Part shown: piece after piece, positions 10,265 to 18,983 of the stretch | How the letters are laid out: each line of letters starts with the position of its first letter | Numbering within the stretch: position 1 is the stretch's first letter | Assembly: GCA_020161695.1 (NCBI GenBank) | Contig: JAIUOO010000016.1 | Span: forward strand, 62,001-126,000 | Direction of reading: 5' to 3' | From: Pseudomonadota bacterium | Lineage (GTDB): Bacteria > Pseudomonadota > Alphaproteobacteria > Rhizobiales > Phreatobacteraceae | Length of the DNA stretch: 64,000 nucleotides | Program-made: the position numbers and the translations under genes | The notes under the pieces: model-generated | The model's input: only the letters and a program-made list of their open reading frames with translations | The model's database searches: none | What the model was told of the DNA's origin: nothing

Positions 10265-11580
10265 AGCCGGCAAAGGGACTCCTGATCGGAGCGCCACGCT
10301 CCGGCTCCGGCAAGACGACCGTGACGCTCGGCCTGCAGCGCGCGCTCAGCCGCCGGGGTCTGGCCGTGCGCGGCGTCAAATGCGGGCCGGACTATATCGA
10401 CCCTGCCTTTCACGCCGCCGCGACGGGCGCGCCAAGCTGCAATCTCGACAGTTTCGCCATGCCTGACGCGCTGATCGACCGGCTCGCGGCGGAAGCCTCG
10501 GCCGCCGCCGATATCGTCATCGGCGAGGGCTCGATGGGCCTGTTCGATGGCGTGCGCGCCGCGAAAGGCCACACCGGCGCGAGCGCCGACATCGCCGCGC
10601 GCCTGCGCTGGCCTGTGGTACTGGTGGTCGACGTGTCGGGGCAGGCGCAGTCGGCCGCCGCCGTCGCGCTCGGCTGCGCGACCTACGATCCCCGCATCAA
10701 GGTGGCCGGCGTCATCCTCAACAAGGTGGCGAGCGAGCGGCACCGCCGCCTCGTCGTCGATGGCATGGAGCGGATCGGCTTGACGGTCTTCGGCTCGCTG
10801 CCGCGCGAGGCGAGTCTGATCCTTCCCGAACGCCATCTCGGCCTCGTCCAGGCCGGCGAGACGGCCGATCTCGCGGGGCGGCTCGACCGGCTGGCGGATG
10901 CCGTGGCCGCTGCGGTGAACCTCGAGGCGCTCGTCGCCGCCGCTGATGCCGCCATTCCGGCGATTGCGCATTCGGCCGGGCCGCCGCTGCCGCCGCCGGG
11001 TCGCCGCATCGCGGTGGCGCGCGATGCGGCCTTCTCCTTCGTCTATCCGCATGTCGAGGCCGGCTGGAGCGCGGCCGGAGCGGAGATCGTGCCTTTCTCT
11101 CCGCTCGCCGATCAGCCGCCGCCGGACGATTGCGATGCCTGCTGGCTGCCGGGCGGCTATCCCGAGCTCCACGCGGCGGCGCTTTCGGGCGCGGCCCACT
11201 TCCGCGACGGCGTGCGCCGCTTCGCCGAGACGAGGTCCGTCCACGGCGAGTGCGGCGGCTACATGGTGCTTGGCGACATGCTGGAGGACGCCGAGGGCGC
11301 CCGCCATCCCATGCTCGGCCTGCTGCCGGTCTCGACCAGTTTCGCGAAGCGGAAGATGTCTCTCGGCTATCGGGTGGTGACGACCGCTTCGCCGAGCGTT
11401 CTCGGGCCTGTCGGCAGCCGGCTCACGGGGCACGAGTTCCATTACGCGACGATCACCGCATCGGCGCCGGAAGGCATGCTGGGCGAGGCGGTCGATGCCG
11501 AGGGCACGAGCCTCGGCCCGGTCGGCCATGTGCGCGGCCGGGTGTCGGGATCGTTCTTTCACGCCATTGCGCGGGCGTGA
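10261..11580 (+). CDS. cobB: Hydrogenobyrinic acid a,c-diamide synthase CobB
   Basis: CobB amidates the a and c carboxylates of hydrogenobyrinic acid using glutamine and ATP, producing the substrate of CobNST. The 439-aa protein has an N-terminal P-loop, GAPRSGSGKTT (residues 10-20). The C-terminal class I glutamine amidotransferase domain has its nucleophile C331 in HGECGGY. A late histidine lies in LTGHEFHYAT. The start overlaps the cobA stop. The gene ends three bases before the convergent cobF stop, so cobB closes the plus-strand operon. Confidence 0.95.
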   Translation: MKPAKGLLIGAPRSGSGKTTVTLGLQRALSRRGLAVRGVKCGPDYIDPAFHAAATGAPSCNLDSFAMPDALIDRLAAEASAAADIVIGEGSMGLFDGVRAAKGHTGASADIAARLRWPVVLVVDVSGQAQSAAAVALGCATYDPRIKVAGVILNKVASERHRRLVVDGMERIGLTVFGSLPREASLILPERHLGLVQAGETADLAGRLDRLADAVAAAVNLEALVAAADAAIPAIAHSAGPPLPPPGRRIAVARDAAFSFVYPHVEAGWSAAGAEIVPFSPLADQPPPDDCDACWLPGGYPELHAAALSGAAHFRDGVRRFAETRSVHGECGGYMVLGDMLEDAEGARHPMLGLLPVSTSFAKRKMSLGYRVVTTASPSVLGPVGSRLTGHEFHYATITASAPEGMLGEAVDAEGTSLGPVGHVRGRVSGSFFHAIARA

Positions 11581-11583
11581 CGT

Positions 11584-12339
11584 CTACCCGGCGGTCCGCC
11601 GCAGCAGATAGGTGTCCATGATCCAGCCCTTGGCTGCCCGCTTCTCACGCCGCAGGCGCAGGATATCCGCCTTGACCTCGTCGAGCGGTCCGGCGACCAG
11701 CACCTCGTCCGGCGTGCCGAGATAGGCGCCCCACCAGATCGCGAGGCCGTCGGGATTCAGGGCCTCCAGCGCCGAACCGTCGTCCAGCATGACGACCGTC
11801 GAATCGAGGTCGTGCGGCAGTCCGGCGGCGAGCCGGCGTCCCGTCGTGACGTGGATCGCCTCGCCGATGCGGTTGAGCGGAATGCCGTGGGCGGCGGCCA
11901 GCGCCTGCGGCGCGCTGATTCCCGGAATGACCTTGAGGGTGAAGGCCATGCCGCCGGTCGCTGCCTGGTCGAGGATGCGGATGGTCGAATCGTAGAAGGC
12001 CGGATCGCCCCAGACCAGAAACGCCCCATGAGCGTGATCGGGCAGTCCGGCGATGGCGTCCGAATAGAGCGCGACGCGCGCGGCATGCCAGCGGTCGACC
12101 CCGGCGCGATAGTCCGGATCGGCCGCGTCGCGTTTCGGATTGGCGATGCGGACGACAGCGGGCGAGCGGCCATCCAGCACCCGGTCGAGGACGGTCTCGC
12201 GGATCGCCACGAGTTCGTCGGCCGCCGTGCCCTTCTCGATCATCAGGAAGGCGTCGGCGGCGCGGATCGCCGCTATGGCTTCCAGCGTCAGGTGCTCGGG
12301 GCTGCCCATGCCGATGCCGATGACCGTGATCGTCCTCAA
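11584..12339 (-). CDS. cobF: Precorrin-6A synthase (deacetylating) CobF
   Basis: CobF methylates C1 of precorrin-5 while releasing the acetyl group, giving precorrin-6A; it is specific to the aerobic route. The 251-aa product starts (L/M)RTITVIGIGMGSPEHLT and has WGDPAFYDST, both expected of the family. I chose TTG at 12339, preceded by AGGAG at good spacing, because it places the motif at the N-terminus. An upstream TTG at 12381 would add 14 residues but has its AGAGG directly abutting the codon. The gene converges on cobB and diverges from uxaC. Confidence 0.9.
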   Translation of the reverse strand: MRTITVIGIGMGSPEHLTLEAIAAIRAADAFLMIEKGTAADELVAIRETVLDRVLDGRSPAVVRIANPKRDAADPDYRAGVDRWHAARVALYSDAIAGLPDHAHGAFLVWGDPAFYDSTIRILDQAATGGMAFTLKVIPGISAPQALAAAHGIPLNRIGEAIHVTTGRRLAAGLPHDLDSTVVMLDDGSALEALNPDGLAIWWGAYLGTPDEVLVAGPLDEVKADILRLRREKRAAKGWIMDTYLLRRTAG

Positions 12340-12521
12340 CCCCGTCTCCTCGCCGTCTCGCTTGCGTCGTGTTGCGGCCAACCTCTGCGACAGCCGGGAG
12401 CGGTGGGCAAGCCGGCCGCGGCGTTCGCGCCGTTTCGATTGACTTGCGAAGCTACCATACTAGTTTCCGCGCATGTGCGACGCCACGTCCGCGGCACAGC
12501 GGAGGGCGCATGGGAGGAACG

Positions 12522-13958
12522 ATGACCCCGCAGAGGCTTCCGGCGCCGACGAGCCGCATTGCGCCGCCCGACCGCCTGCTTCCCGTCGACCCGACCGCCC
12601 GTGCCATCGCGCGGCGGCTCTATGACGGCGTGGCGGGCCTGCCGATCGTGTCGCCGCATGGCCATACCGATCCGCGCTGGTATGCCGAAAACGAAGCCTT
12701 CGCCGACCCGTCCTCGCTCTTCGTGACGCCGGATCATTACGTCTTCCGCATGCTCCATTCGCAGGGCGTGTCGATGGAGGCGCTCGGCATCCCCGCCAAG
12801 GACGGCACGCCGGTGGAGGCCGACCCGCGCGCGGTCTGGCGGCTGTTCGCGGCGCACTACCACCTGTTCCGCGGCACGCCGACCCGGCTCTGGCTGGACC
12901 ACGCCTTCGCCGCCCTGTTCGGGCTGGATGAGCGCCTGAACGCCGCCAATGCCGATGCCGCCTACGAGCGGATCGATGTGGCGCTGAAGCTGCCGGCCTA
13001 TCGTCCCCGCGCCCTGTTCGATGCTTTCGGCATCGAGGTGATCGCGACCACGGAAGGTGCGCTCGACGACCTCAGGTGGCACGCCCAGCTCGCCGCTTCC
13101 GGCTGGAAGGGGCGGGTCGTCACCACCTATCGGCCCGATGCTGTGACCGATCCCGACTTCGAGGGCTTCCGCGCCAATGTCGCGCGGCTCGGCGAGATCA
13201 CGGCCGAGGATACCGCGACGTGGGCGGGTTATCTGGAGGCGCACCGCAAGCGCCGCGCCTTCTTCAAGCGCTATGGCGCGACCGCCTCCGACCACGGCCT
13301 GCCTTCCGCGCGCACCGCGAACCTGTCGCCGGCCGATGCGGAGCGCCTGTTCCTGACGGTGACGACGGGCGCGCCGACCGCCGACGAGGCGGATCTGTTC
13401 CGCGGCCAGATGCTCACCGAGATGGCGCGGATGAGCCTGGACGATGGTCTTGTCCTGCAGATCCATCCGGGCTCCCGGCGCAACCACAATGCCCGGGTTT
13501 TCGCCCGCTTCGGCCGCGACATGGGCGCCGACATTCCCGGCCGCACCGATTATGTCGCGGCGCTCAAACCCCTGCTCGACGCGGTTGGCAACGAAACGGC
13601 TCTCACCATCATCCTGTTCACGCTGGACGAGACGGCCTATTCGCGCGAACTCGCGCCGCTCGCCGGGCATTATCCGGCGCTGAAGCTCGGGCCGCCCTGG
13701 TGGTTCTTCGATTCGGTCGAGGGCATGAAGCGGTTCAAGGCACAGGCCATCGAGACGGCGGGCTTCTACAACACGGCCGGCTTCAACGACGACACCCGCG
13801 CCTTCCCGTCCATTCCCGCCCGGCATGATGTCGCCCGCCGCATCGACTGCGCCCATCTCGCCGAGCTCGTCGCCGATCACCGGCTGGACGAGGATGAGGC
13901 CTTCGATCTGGCGCAGGATCTTGCCTACGGGCTCGCCAAGAAGGCGTACCGGCTATGA
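12522..13958 (+). CDS. uxaC: Glucuronate isomerase UxaC
   Basis: UxaC interconverts D-glucuronate and D-fructuronate (or galacturonate and tagaturonate), the first step of hexuronate catabolism. The 478-aa protein matches family length and carries SPHGHTDPRWYAEN near residue 43, with the metal-binding histidines of the amidohydrolase fold. C-terminal segments GPPWWFFDS and GFYNTAGFNDDTRA are typical. ATG at 12522 has GGGAGGA just upstream. ATG at 12510, preceded by GGAGGG, is an equally spaced alternative that adds four residues. The stop overlaps the next start (ATGA), so the two uronate genes form an operon. No kinase or aldolase gene follows. Confidence 0.93.
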   Translation: MTPQRLPAPTSRIAPPDRLLPVDPTARAIARRLYDGVAGLPIVSPHGHTDPRWYAENEAFADPSSLFVTPDHYVFRMLHSQGVSMEALGIPAKDGTPVEADPRAVWRLFAAHYHLFRGTPTRLWLDHAFAALFGLDERLNAANADAAYERIDVALKLPAYRPRALFDAFGIEVIATTEGALDDLRWHAQLAASGWKGRVVTTYRPDAVTDPDFEGFRANVARLGEITAEDTATWAGYLEAHRKRRAFFKRYGATASDHGLPSARTANLSPADAERLFLTVTTGAPTADEADLFRGQMLTEMARMSLDDGLVLQIHPGSRRNHNARVFARFGRDMGADIPGRTDYVAALKPLLDAVGNETALTIILFTLDETAYSRELAPLAGHYPALKLGPPWWFFDSVEGMKRFKAQAIETAGFYNTAGFNDDTRAFPSIPARHDVARRIDCAHLAELVADHRLDEDEAFDLAQDLAYGLAKKAYRL

Positions 13959-15439
13959 CGCGGCTTTCCGACAAGACGCTGTCGCGGCTGCCGGCCGGGA
14001 TCAAGCGTCCCGCCTTTGATCGCGCCGCGATCAGGCCGGGCATCGTTCATCTCGGCATCGGCGCCTTTCACCGGGCTCATCAGGCCGTCGTCATCGATGA
14101 TCGCCTCGCGGCCGGCGAGGCGGAATGGGGCCTTGTCGGCGCCTCGCTGCGCGCGCCCGACACCTATGACGCGCTGACCCCGCAGGACGGGCTCTACACG
14201 CTGGCGGTGCGCTCGGCCGCACCAACGCGCTACCGCATCATCGGATCGGTCTGCGAGGTGCTGGTCGCCCCCGAAGCGCCTCTGAAGCTGCTGCAGCGTC
14301 TCGCCGACCCCGCCATCCGCATCGTCTCGCTGACCGTCACCGAGAAGGGCTACTGCCACGATCCCGCCACCGGCACGCTGGCCGAAGACCATCCGGACAT
14401 TCGCCATGACCTGACCTCGAACCTGCCGCGCTCGGCGGTCGGCATCATCGTCGAGGCTCTGGCGCGGCGGCGGGCGGCGGGTGTCGCCCCCTTCACCGTG
14501 CTGTCCTGCGACAACCTGCCGGCCAATGGCGAGACGGTGAAGCGCGTGCTCACGCGCTTCGCCGCCCTGCGCAGCGTCGATCTCGGCAAATGGGTGGAGG
14601 ACCATCTCGCCTGCCCCTCGACCATGGTCGACCGCATCGTGCCGGCCACCACCGACGCGGATCGCGATGAGGTCGCCCGCGCCCTCGGCGTCGAGGACGC
14701 CTGGCCGGTCGTCGCCGAACCCTTCTGGCAATGGGTGGTGGAGGATCATTTCCCGGCCGGCCGGCCGGACCTTGCCGCATCAGGCGTCGAGATGGTCAGG
14801 GATGTCGCGCCTTACGAGCTGATGAAGCTGCGCCTGCTCAACGGCTCGCATTCGACGCTCGCCTATCTCGGCTATCTCTGCGGCTACGAGACGGTCGCCG
14901 ACGCCATTGCCGATGCCGGCATAGCCGGAACGGTTCGCCGGCTCATGGACGATGCGACGCCGACGCTCAGGCCGCTGCCGGGCTTCGATGTCGAAGCCTA
15001 CAAGGCGAGCCTCATCCAGCGCTTCGCCAATCCGGCGCTGCGCCATCGCACCTGGCAGATCGCCATGGACGGCACCCAGAAGCTGCCGCAGCGGCTCGTC
15101 GCCACGGTGCGTGAGCGGCTGGCGAAGGGGCTGGATGCCGGCGCGCCGGCGCTCGGGATCGCGGCGTGGATGCGCTACGTCACCGGCATCGACGAGAAGG
15201 GCGCTGTCATCGACGTGCGCGATCCCCTGGCGGCGAGGCTGGCGGAGATTGCCCGCGATGCCGGGCCGGTCGCCGAGCGACTGACGCCCGCGCTGCTGGC
15301 GGTGCGCGAGGTGTTCGGCGACGACCTTTCGGGCGATCCGCGTCTTGGCGGTCCGGTGACCGCCGCCCTTGCCGCGCTCTATGGGGCTGGCGCGAAGGAG
15401 ACCGCGCGGCGCTATGCGGTGGGGCAACTGGTGCTCTGA
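13955..15439 (+). CDS. uxuB: Mannitol dehydrogenase family oxidoreductase, probable fructuronate reductase
   Basis: A 494-aa polyol-specific long-chain dehydrogenase/reductase. The N-terminal dinucleotide-binding region contains IVHLGIGAFHRAHQA. The catalytic pattern K291-x4-N296-x2-H299 is visible in MKLRLLNGSH. Position next to uxaC supports D-fructuronate reductase (D-mannonate oxidoreductase, UxuB), which makes D-mannonate with NADH. Mannitol or arabitol dehydrogenase activity cannot be excluded from sequence alone. The start overlaps the uxaC stop as ATGA. The stop lies three bases from the convergent recR. Confidence 0.85.
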   Translation: MTRLSDKTLSRLPAGIKRPAFDRAAIRPGIVHLGIGAFHRAHQAVVIDDRLAAGEAEWGLVGASLRAPDTYDALTPQDGLYTLAVRSAAPTRYRIIGSVCEVLVAPEAPLKLLQRLADPAIRIVSLTVTEKGYCHDPATGTLAEDHPDIRHDLTSNLPRSAVGIIVEALARRRAAGVAPFTVLSCDNLPANGETVKRVLTRFAALRSVDLGKWVEDHLACPSTMVDRIVPATTDADRDEVARALGVEDAWPVVAEPFWQWVVEDHFPAGRPDLAASGVEMVRDVAPYELMKLRLLNGSHSTLAYLGYLCGYETVADAIADAGIAGTVRRLMDDATPTLRPLPGFDVEAYKASLIQRFANPALRHRTWQIAMDGTQKLPQRLVATVRERLAKGLDAGAPALGIAAWMRYVTGIDEKGAVIDVRDPLAARLAEIARDAGPVAERLTPALLAVREVFGDDLSGDPRLGGPVTAALAALYGAGAKETARRYAVGQLVL

Positions 15440-15442
15440 GGC

Positions 15443-16048
15443 CTAGAACGCCGTGCGCGACCTGATCGCCGCCGAGATCGTGCCCTCGTCGAGATAGTCG
15501 AGCTCGCCGCCGACCGGCACGCCGTGGGCGAGCCGCGTCACGGTGACACCCGTGCCGGCAAGGAGGTCCGTCACGTAATGGGCGGTCGTCTGGCCGTCGA
15601 CGGTGGCGTTCACGGCGAGGATCACCTCGCGCACGCCGCCGGCCCTGACGCGGTTGACGAGGCTCTCGATATTGAGGTCCTGCGGCCCGACGCCGTCCAG
15701 CGGCGACAGCGTGCCGCCGAGCACGTGGTATTTCGCGTTGATCGCGCCGGCGCGCTCCAGCGCCCAGAGGTCGGAGACATCCTCCACCACCACGATCACC
15801 GAACCGTCGCGGCGCGGGTCCGTGCAGACCGTGCAGGGGTCGGACGTGTCGACGTTGCCGCAGGTCGAGCAGATGACGATCTTGTCCAGCGCCTCGCCCA
15901 GCGCCGCGGTCAGCGGCTGCATCAGGCTCTCGCGCTTCTTGACGAGATGCAGCGCGGCGCGGCGGGCCGAGCGCGGCCCGAGCCCCGGCAGCTTGGCCAG
16001 GAGCTGGATCAGGCGCTCGATCTCGGGCCCTGCGACGCGGCGGCTCAT
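15443..16048 (-). CDS. recR: Recombination mediator RecR
   Basis: RecR acts with RecO and RecF to load RecA at single-stranded gaps. The 201-aa protein shows the helix-hairpin-helix region ([14 protein letters not shown]), the zinc module C60-x2-C63-x8-C72-x2-C75, and a Toprim domain ([13 protein letters not shown]). It ends in the typical YLDEGTI region. It is last in the minus-strand series ffs-dnaX-ybaB-cupin-recR, ten bases after the cupin gene. Linkage of dnaX, ybaB and recR is conserved in many bacteria. Confidence 0.97.
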   Translation of the reverse strand: MSRRVAGPEIERLIQLLAKLPGLGPRSARRAALHLVKKRESLMQPLTAALGEALDKIVICSTCGNVDTSDPCTVCTDPRRDGSVIVVVEDVSDLWALERAGAINAKYHVLGGTLSPLDGVGPQDLNIESLVNRVRAGGVREVILAVNATVDGQTTAHYVTDLLAGTGVTVTRLAHGVPVGGELDYLDEGTISAAIRSRTAF

Positions 16049-16058
16049 TGCAATGCTC

Positions 16059-16529
16059 TCATGTCTTGCGGCGATCCTCGGTCCACTGGCTTGCCGCGAT
16101 ACTGTCGAGCGGCACTTCCGCGCCGAGCCCCTCGACGAAGGCGACGCCCTCGTCGGGGTAGAGGCAGACCTCGTGCGGAAAGCGGTTGCCGAACGCCCAG
16201 ATGACGAGGTCGCTACTTCCCGTGTTCTCGAACGTGTGGAGTTCCGGATCGTTCGCCAGATAGCAGAACGCGTCGCCTGGCTTCACCGCGATCCGTTCGT
16301 CGCCGTGCAGCAGCAGGCCGCTGCCGCCCATCACGACCAGGATCTCCTCCTGGAACAGGTGGCGGTGCCGGCGCGAGGCGCGGTTGCCGGGCGGCACGGT
16401 CTGGATGATCAGGCCGATCGTCTCGCTGCCGAGCGTGCGCCCGACATCGGTCATCGTGCCGCCGATCCCCGCCTCGAAGGCATAGGGAAACGGCTTCACC
16501 TCCGAAATGGCGAGACGCCTGAGCGGCAT
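16059..16529 (-). CDS. Cupin-domain protein of unknown function
   Basis: A 156-aa single-domain cupin. The beta-barrel metal-site motifs are visible: [15 protein letters not shown] (histidines and glutamate of cupin motif 1) and GDAFCYLAN / DPELHTFEN for motif 2. Such proteins bind a metal and may act as isomerases, epimerases, dioxygenases or sugar sensors; nothing here fixes the substrate. It sits between ybaB (seven-base gap) and recR (ten-base gap), so it is co-transcribed with a replication/recombination operon where it is not normally found. Confidence 0.8.
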   Translation of the reverse strand: MPLRRLAISEVKPFPYAFEAGIGGTMTDVGRTLGSETIGLIIQTVPPGNRASRRHRHLFQEEILVVMGGSGLLLHGDERIAVKPGDAFCYLANDPELHTFENTGSSDLVIWAFGNRFPHEVCLYPDEGVAFVEGLGAEVPLDSIAASQWTEDRRKT

Positions 16530-16536
16530 GGCAACC

Positions 16537-16860
16537 TCAGAACGGCAGCTTCATGCCCGGCGGCAGCGGCAGGCCGCCGGTCACGCCCTTCATCTTCTCC
16601 TGCGCGACGACTTCCGCCTTCTTGCGGGCATCGGCATGGGCGGCGACGATCAGGTCCTCGACGATTTCCTTCTCGTCGGCCTTCAGCAGCGAGGCATCGA
16701 CCGACAGGCCGCGCAGGTCGCCCTTGACGGTCAGCCGCACCGTGACGAGGCCGCCGCCGGCCGAGCCTTCGACCTCGGTGCGCTCCATGTCGGCCTGCGC
16801 CTCCTGGAGCTTGGCCTGCATGGCCTGTGCCTGTTTCATCAGGCCCATGATGTCTTTCAT
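16537..16860 (-). CDS. ybaB: YbaB/EbfC family nucleoid-associated protein
   Basis: A 107-aa DNA-binding protein of the YbaB/EbfC family, a dimer with a tweezer-like shape. It begins MKDIMGLMKQAQAMQAKLQEAQ, with the N-terminal helix rich in Met, Gln and Lys. A conserved beta segment (GLVTVRLTVKGDL) follows, and it ends in the usual GLPLPPGMKLPF tail. It lies 21 bases downstream of dnaX and seven bases upstream of the cupin gene, the expected dnaX-ybaB arrangement. Confidence 0.94.
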   Translation of the reverse strand: MKDIMGLMKQAQAMQAKLQEAQADMERTEVEGSAGGGLVTVRLTVKGDLRGLSVDASLLKADEKEIVEDLIVAAHADARKKAEVVAQEKMKGVTGGLPLPPGMKLPF

Positions 16861-16881
16861 GGCGTCAGTCCTCGAAAGGGA

Positions 16882-18738
16882 TCAGAAATCGTCGTCCCAC
16901 GGATCGACGGGCTCCCAGTTGCCGTCGTCGTCGGCTCCGGGGTCGTCGGAGGTGCCGGCTGCCGCTGGCGCCGGAGCGTCGAGCCCCTCGCCCGCGAGCG
17001 GGCGCACGGCGACGACCTCGGCGCCGGGGAACTTGGCCAGCACCGCCTGCACGGCAGGATGGGCGAGCACGCCGCGTTCGCGAGCCTCCTGCTCGTCGGC
17101 AAGGCGCTGGCGCACCGTCGGCTCGCCCTCGGCGGAGGAGATGGTGACGATCCAGCGCCGGCCGGTCCATTCGGACAGCTTCTTCTGGAGGTCGCCCGCC
17201 AGCGTCGGGGCGGCGTTGCGGGTCGGGCGGATGTCGAGGCGGCCATCCTCGCAATGGACGAGGTGCACGTCGCTCTCGAGCTGCTGCTTGAGGCGTACGT
17301 CGCGCCTCTCGGCGCAGAGCTTGAGCAGTTCGGTGAAGCCGGCAACCACCAGATGCTGGGTCGGCGCCACTTCGGGCGCGCGCATGGCGACGGGCGCGCC
17401 CTCCGGCCGCGCAACCGGGGCGAGACGAGGACCACCGCCGGACGCGGCCACCGCCTGACCGACCGCACCGCCGCCATTGCCGCCGGTCGCGGCGCGGGGA
17501 GCGGCGCTGCCGCCGACTGCGCCCGAGCCGTCGGCCAGCATGCGCAGGGCCTCGTCCGGCGTCGGCAGGTCCGCAGCATGGGCGATGCGCACCAGCGCCA
17601 TGTCGGCCGAGGCGAAGGGGCGCGGCGAGCGGCCGACCTCCTCGATGCCCTTGACCAGCATCTGCCAGGCGCGCGCCAGCACGCGGTGCGACAGCTTCTC
17701 GGCGAACTCGCGGCCCCGGCTCCGTTCGGTCTCGCTGAGCGAGATGTCGTCGGCCGCCGCCGGCACTACCTTCACGCGGGTGACGAAATGCACGAACTCG
17801 GCGAGCTCGGTCAGGATGATCTCGGGGTCCGCGCCGTCGTGATACTGGCTCTTGAGCTCGCCCATGGCGGCGGCGAGATCGCCCCTCATCAGATGCTCGA
17901 AAAGGTCGATGACGCGGGCGCGGTCGGCAAGGCCGAGCATGCGCCTGACTTCCGCCGCCTCCACCTTGCCGGCGCCATGGGCGATGGCCTGGTCGAGCAT
18001 CGACAGCGAGTCGCGTACCGATCCCTCGCCCGCGCGCGCGATGAGGCTCAGCGCGTCCGGCTCGATCTCGACCCGCTCCTTGTCGCAGATGCCGGCGAGG
18101 TGGCGCACCAGCACGTCGGCATCGACGCGCCGGAGATCGAAGCGCTGGCAGCGGGACAGCACCGTCACCGGCACCTTGCGGATCTCGGTGGTGGCGAACA
18201 TGAATTTCACATGCGCCGGCGGCTCCTCCAGCGTCTTCAGGAAGGCGTTCCACGCCTTCTCCGAGAGCATGTGGACCTCGTCGACGATATAGACCTTGTA
18301 GCGGGCCGAGACCGGAGCGTAATGCGCGCCATCGGTGATCTGGCGAACGTCGTCGATGCCAGTATGCGAGGCGGCGTCGATCTCCATCACGTCGACATGC
18401 CGGCCCTCCATGATCGACTGGCAGTGCCGGCCGAGCCGGTCGAGATGGATGGTCGGGCGGTCGATCTCGCCGGGGATCTCGTAGTTGAGCGCGCGGGCGA
18501 GGATGCGGGCGGTGGTCGTCTTGCCGACGCCGCGCACGCCGGTGAACATGTAGGCCTGCGCGATCCGCCCGGTGTCGAAGGCGTTCGACAGGGTCCGGAC
18601 CATGGCCTCCTGGCCGATCAGGTCCTCGAAGCGCTGGGGACGGTATTTGCGGGCGAGGACGCGATAGCTCGCTTGGGGCCCGGCCGGTTCAGGCGTCCCG
18701 AGATCGAACCCGGGTTCGTTCTCGGGCGGTGAATCCAT
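16882..18738 (-). CDS. dnaX: DNA polymerase III subunits gamma/tau DnaX
   Basis: DnaX is the AAA+ clamp-loader subunit. The 618-aa protein has the N-terminal YRVLARKYRPQRFEDLIGQ block, Walker A GVRGVGKT (residues 67-74), Walker B VDEVHM, an arginine-finger SRCQRF segment, and a Pro/Ala/Gly-rich linker before the tau C-terminal domain. The zinc-binding cysteine cluster of E. coli DnaX is absent, leaving only one cysteine (HCQSIME); this matches what I recall of Rhizobiales DnaX. ATG at 18738 was chosen. A longer frame to 18846 would run into the SRP RNA gene, which lies upstream on the same strand. Confidence 0.95.
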   Translation of the reverse strand: MDSPPENEPGFDLGTPEPAGPQASYRVLARKYRPQRFEDLIGQEAMVRTLSNAFDTGRIAQAYMFTGVRGVGKTTTARILARALNYEIPGEIDRPTIHLDRLGRHCQSIMEGRHVDVMEIDAASHTGIDDVRQITDGAHYAPVSARYKVYIVDEVHMLSEKAWNAFLKTLEEPPAHVKFMFATTEIRKVPVTVLSRCQRFDLRRVDADVLVRHLAGICDKERVEIEPDALSLIARAGEGSVRDSLSMLDQAIAHGAGKVEAAEVRRMLGLADRARVIDLFEHLMRGDLAAAMGELKSQYHDGADPEIILTELAEFVHFVTRVKVVPAAADDISLSETERSRGREFAEKLSHRVLARAWQMLVKGIEEVGRSPRPFASADMALVRIAHAADLPTPDEALRMLADGSGAVGGSAAPRAATGGNGGGAVGQAVAASGGGPRLAPVARPEGAPVAMRAPEVAPTQHLVVAGFTELLKLCAERRDVRLKQQLESDVHLVHCEDGRLDIRPTRNAAPTLAGDLQKKLSEWTGRRWIVTISSAEGEPTVRQRLADEQEARERGVLAHPAVQAVLAKFPGAEVVAVRPLAGEGLDAPAPAAAGTSDDPGADDDGNWEPVDPWDDDF

Positions 18739-18832
18739 GGCCAGCTGCTCGACAGGGTTCGGCGACAATCGACGGTTCCGAGCTTCGCGCGCCCGCGGTC
18801 GCGGGGCAAGCAGGGAGCCGAAGATTTCAGGT

Positions 18833-18928
18833 GGGAGGCTGGACACGCGACCCGAAACGGGCTCGTTACGGCTGCTTCCTTCCGGACCTGACCGGGTTGG
18901 CGAGTGTCTCGTCCACCGCCAGCCTCCC
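18833..18928 (-). ncRNA. ffs: Small signal recognition particle RNA (4.5S type)
   Basis: On the minus strand the region contains the universally conserved SRP domain IV core, GGTCAGGTCCGGAAGGAAGC, with its GGAA tetraloop. The predicted ends pair perfectly: GGGAGGCTGG at 18928-18919 with CCAGCCTCCC at 18842-18833, giving a closed hairpin of about 96 nt. This is the short 4.5S form without an Alu domain, as expected in Gram-negative bacteria. It binds Ffh and guides co-translational membrane targeting. A good promoter ends about six bases upstream of the 5' end. It precedes dnaX. Confidence 0.95.
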
Positions 18929-18934
18929 GCCCGC

Positions 18935-18963
18935 TATATGGCCTTAAGGGCCCTGCGAAGCAA
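18935..18963 (-). promoter_or_regulatory. Promoter of the SRP RNA gene
   Basis: On the minus strand TTGCTT (18963-18958) and CATATA (18940-18935) are separated by exactly 17 bases. The predicted start, six to seven bases downstream, coincides with the 5' end of the SRP RNA hairpin at 18928. It resembles a housekeeping sigma-70 promoter. Confidence 0.75.
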
Positions 18964-18983
18964 GCGGGGGGCGTCGGCGTGCC

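Noticed and set aside
12439..12466. Possible uxaC promoter (TTGACT followed by TAGTTT) and an ACTAGT palindrome at 12459-12464
   Set aside because: The -10 match is weak (three of six) and the palindrome is only six bases, so neither stands out from chance.
16882..18846. Longer dnaX start at 18846
   Set aside because: It would overlap the 3' end of the SRP RNA gene, and the extra 36 residues are not family-like; the ATG at 18738 fits better.
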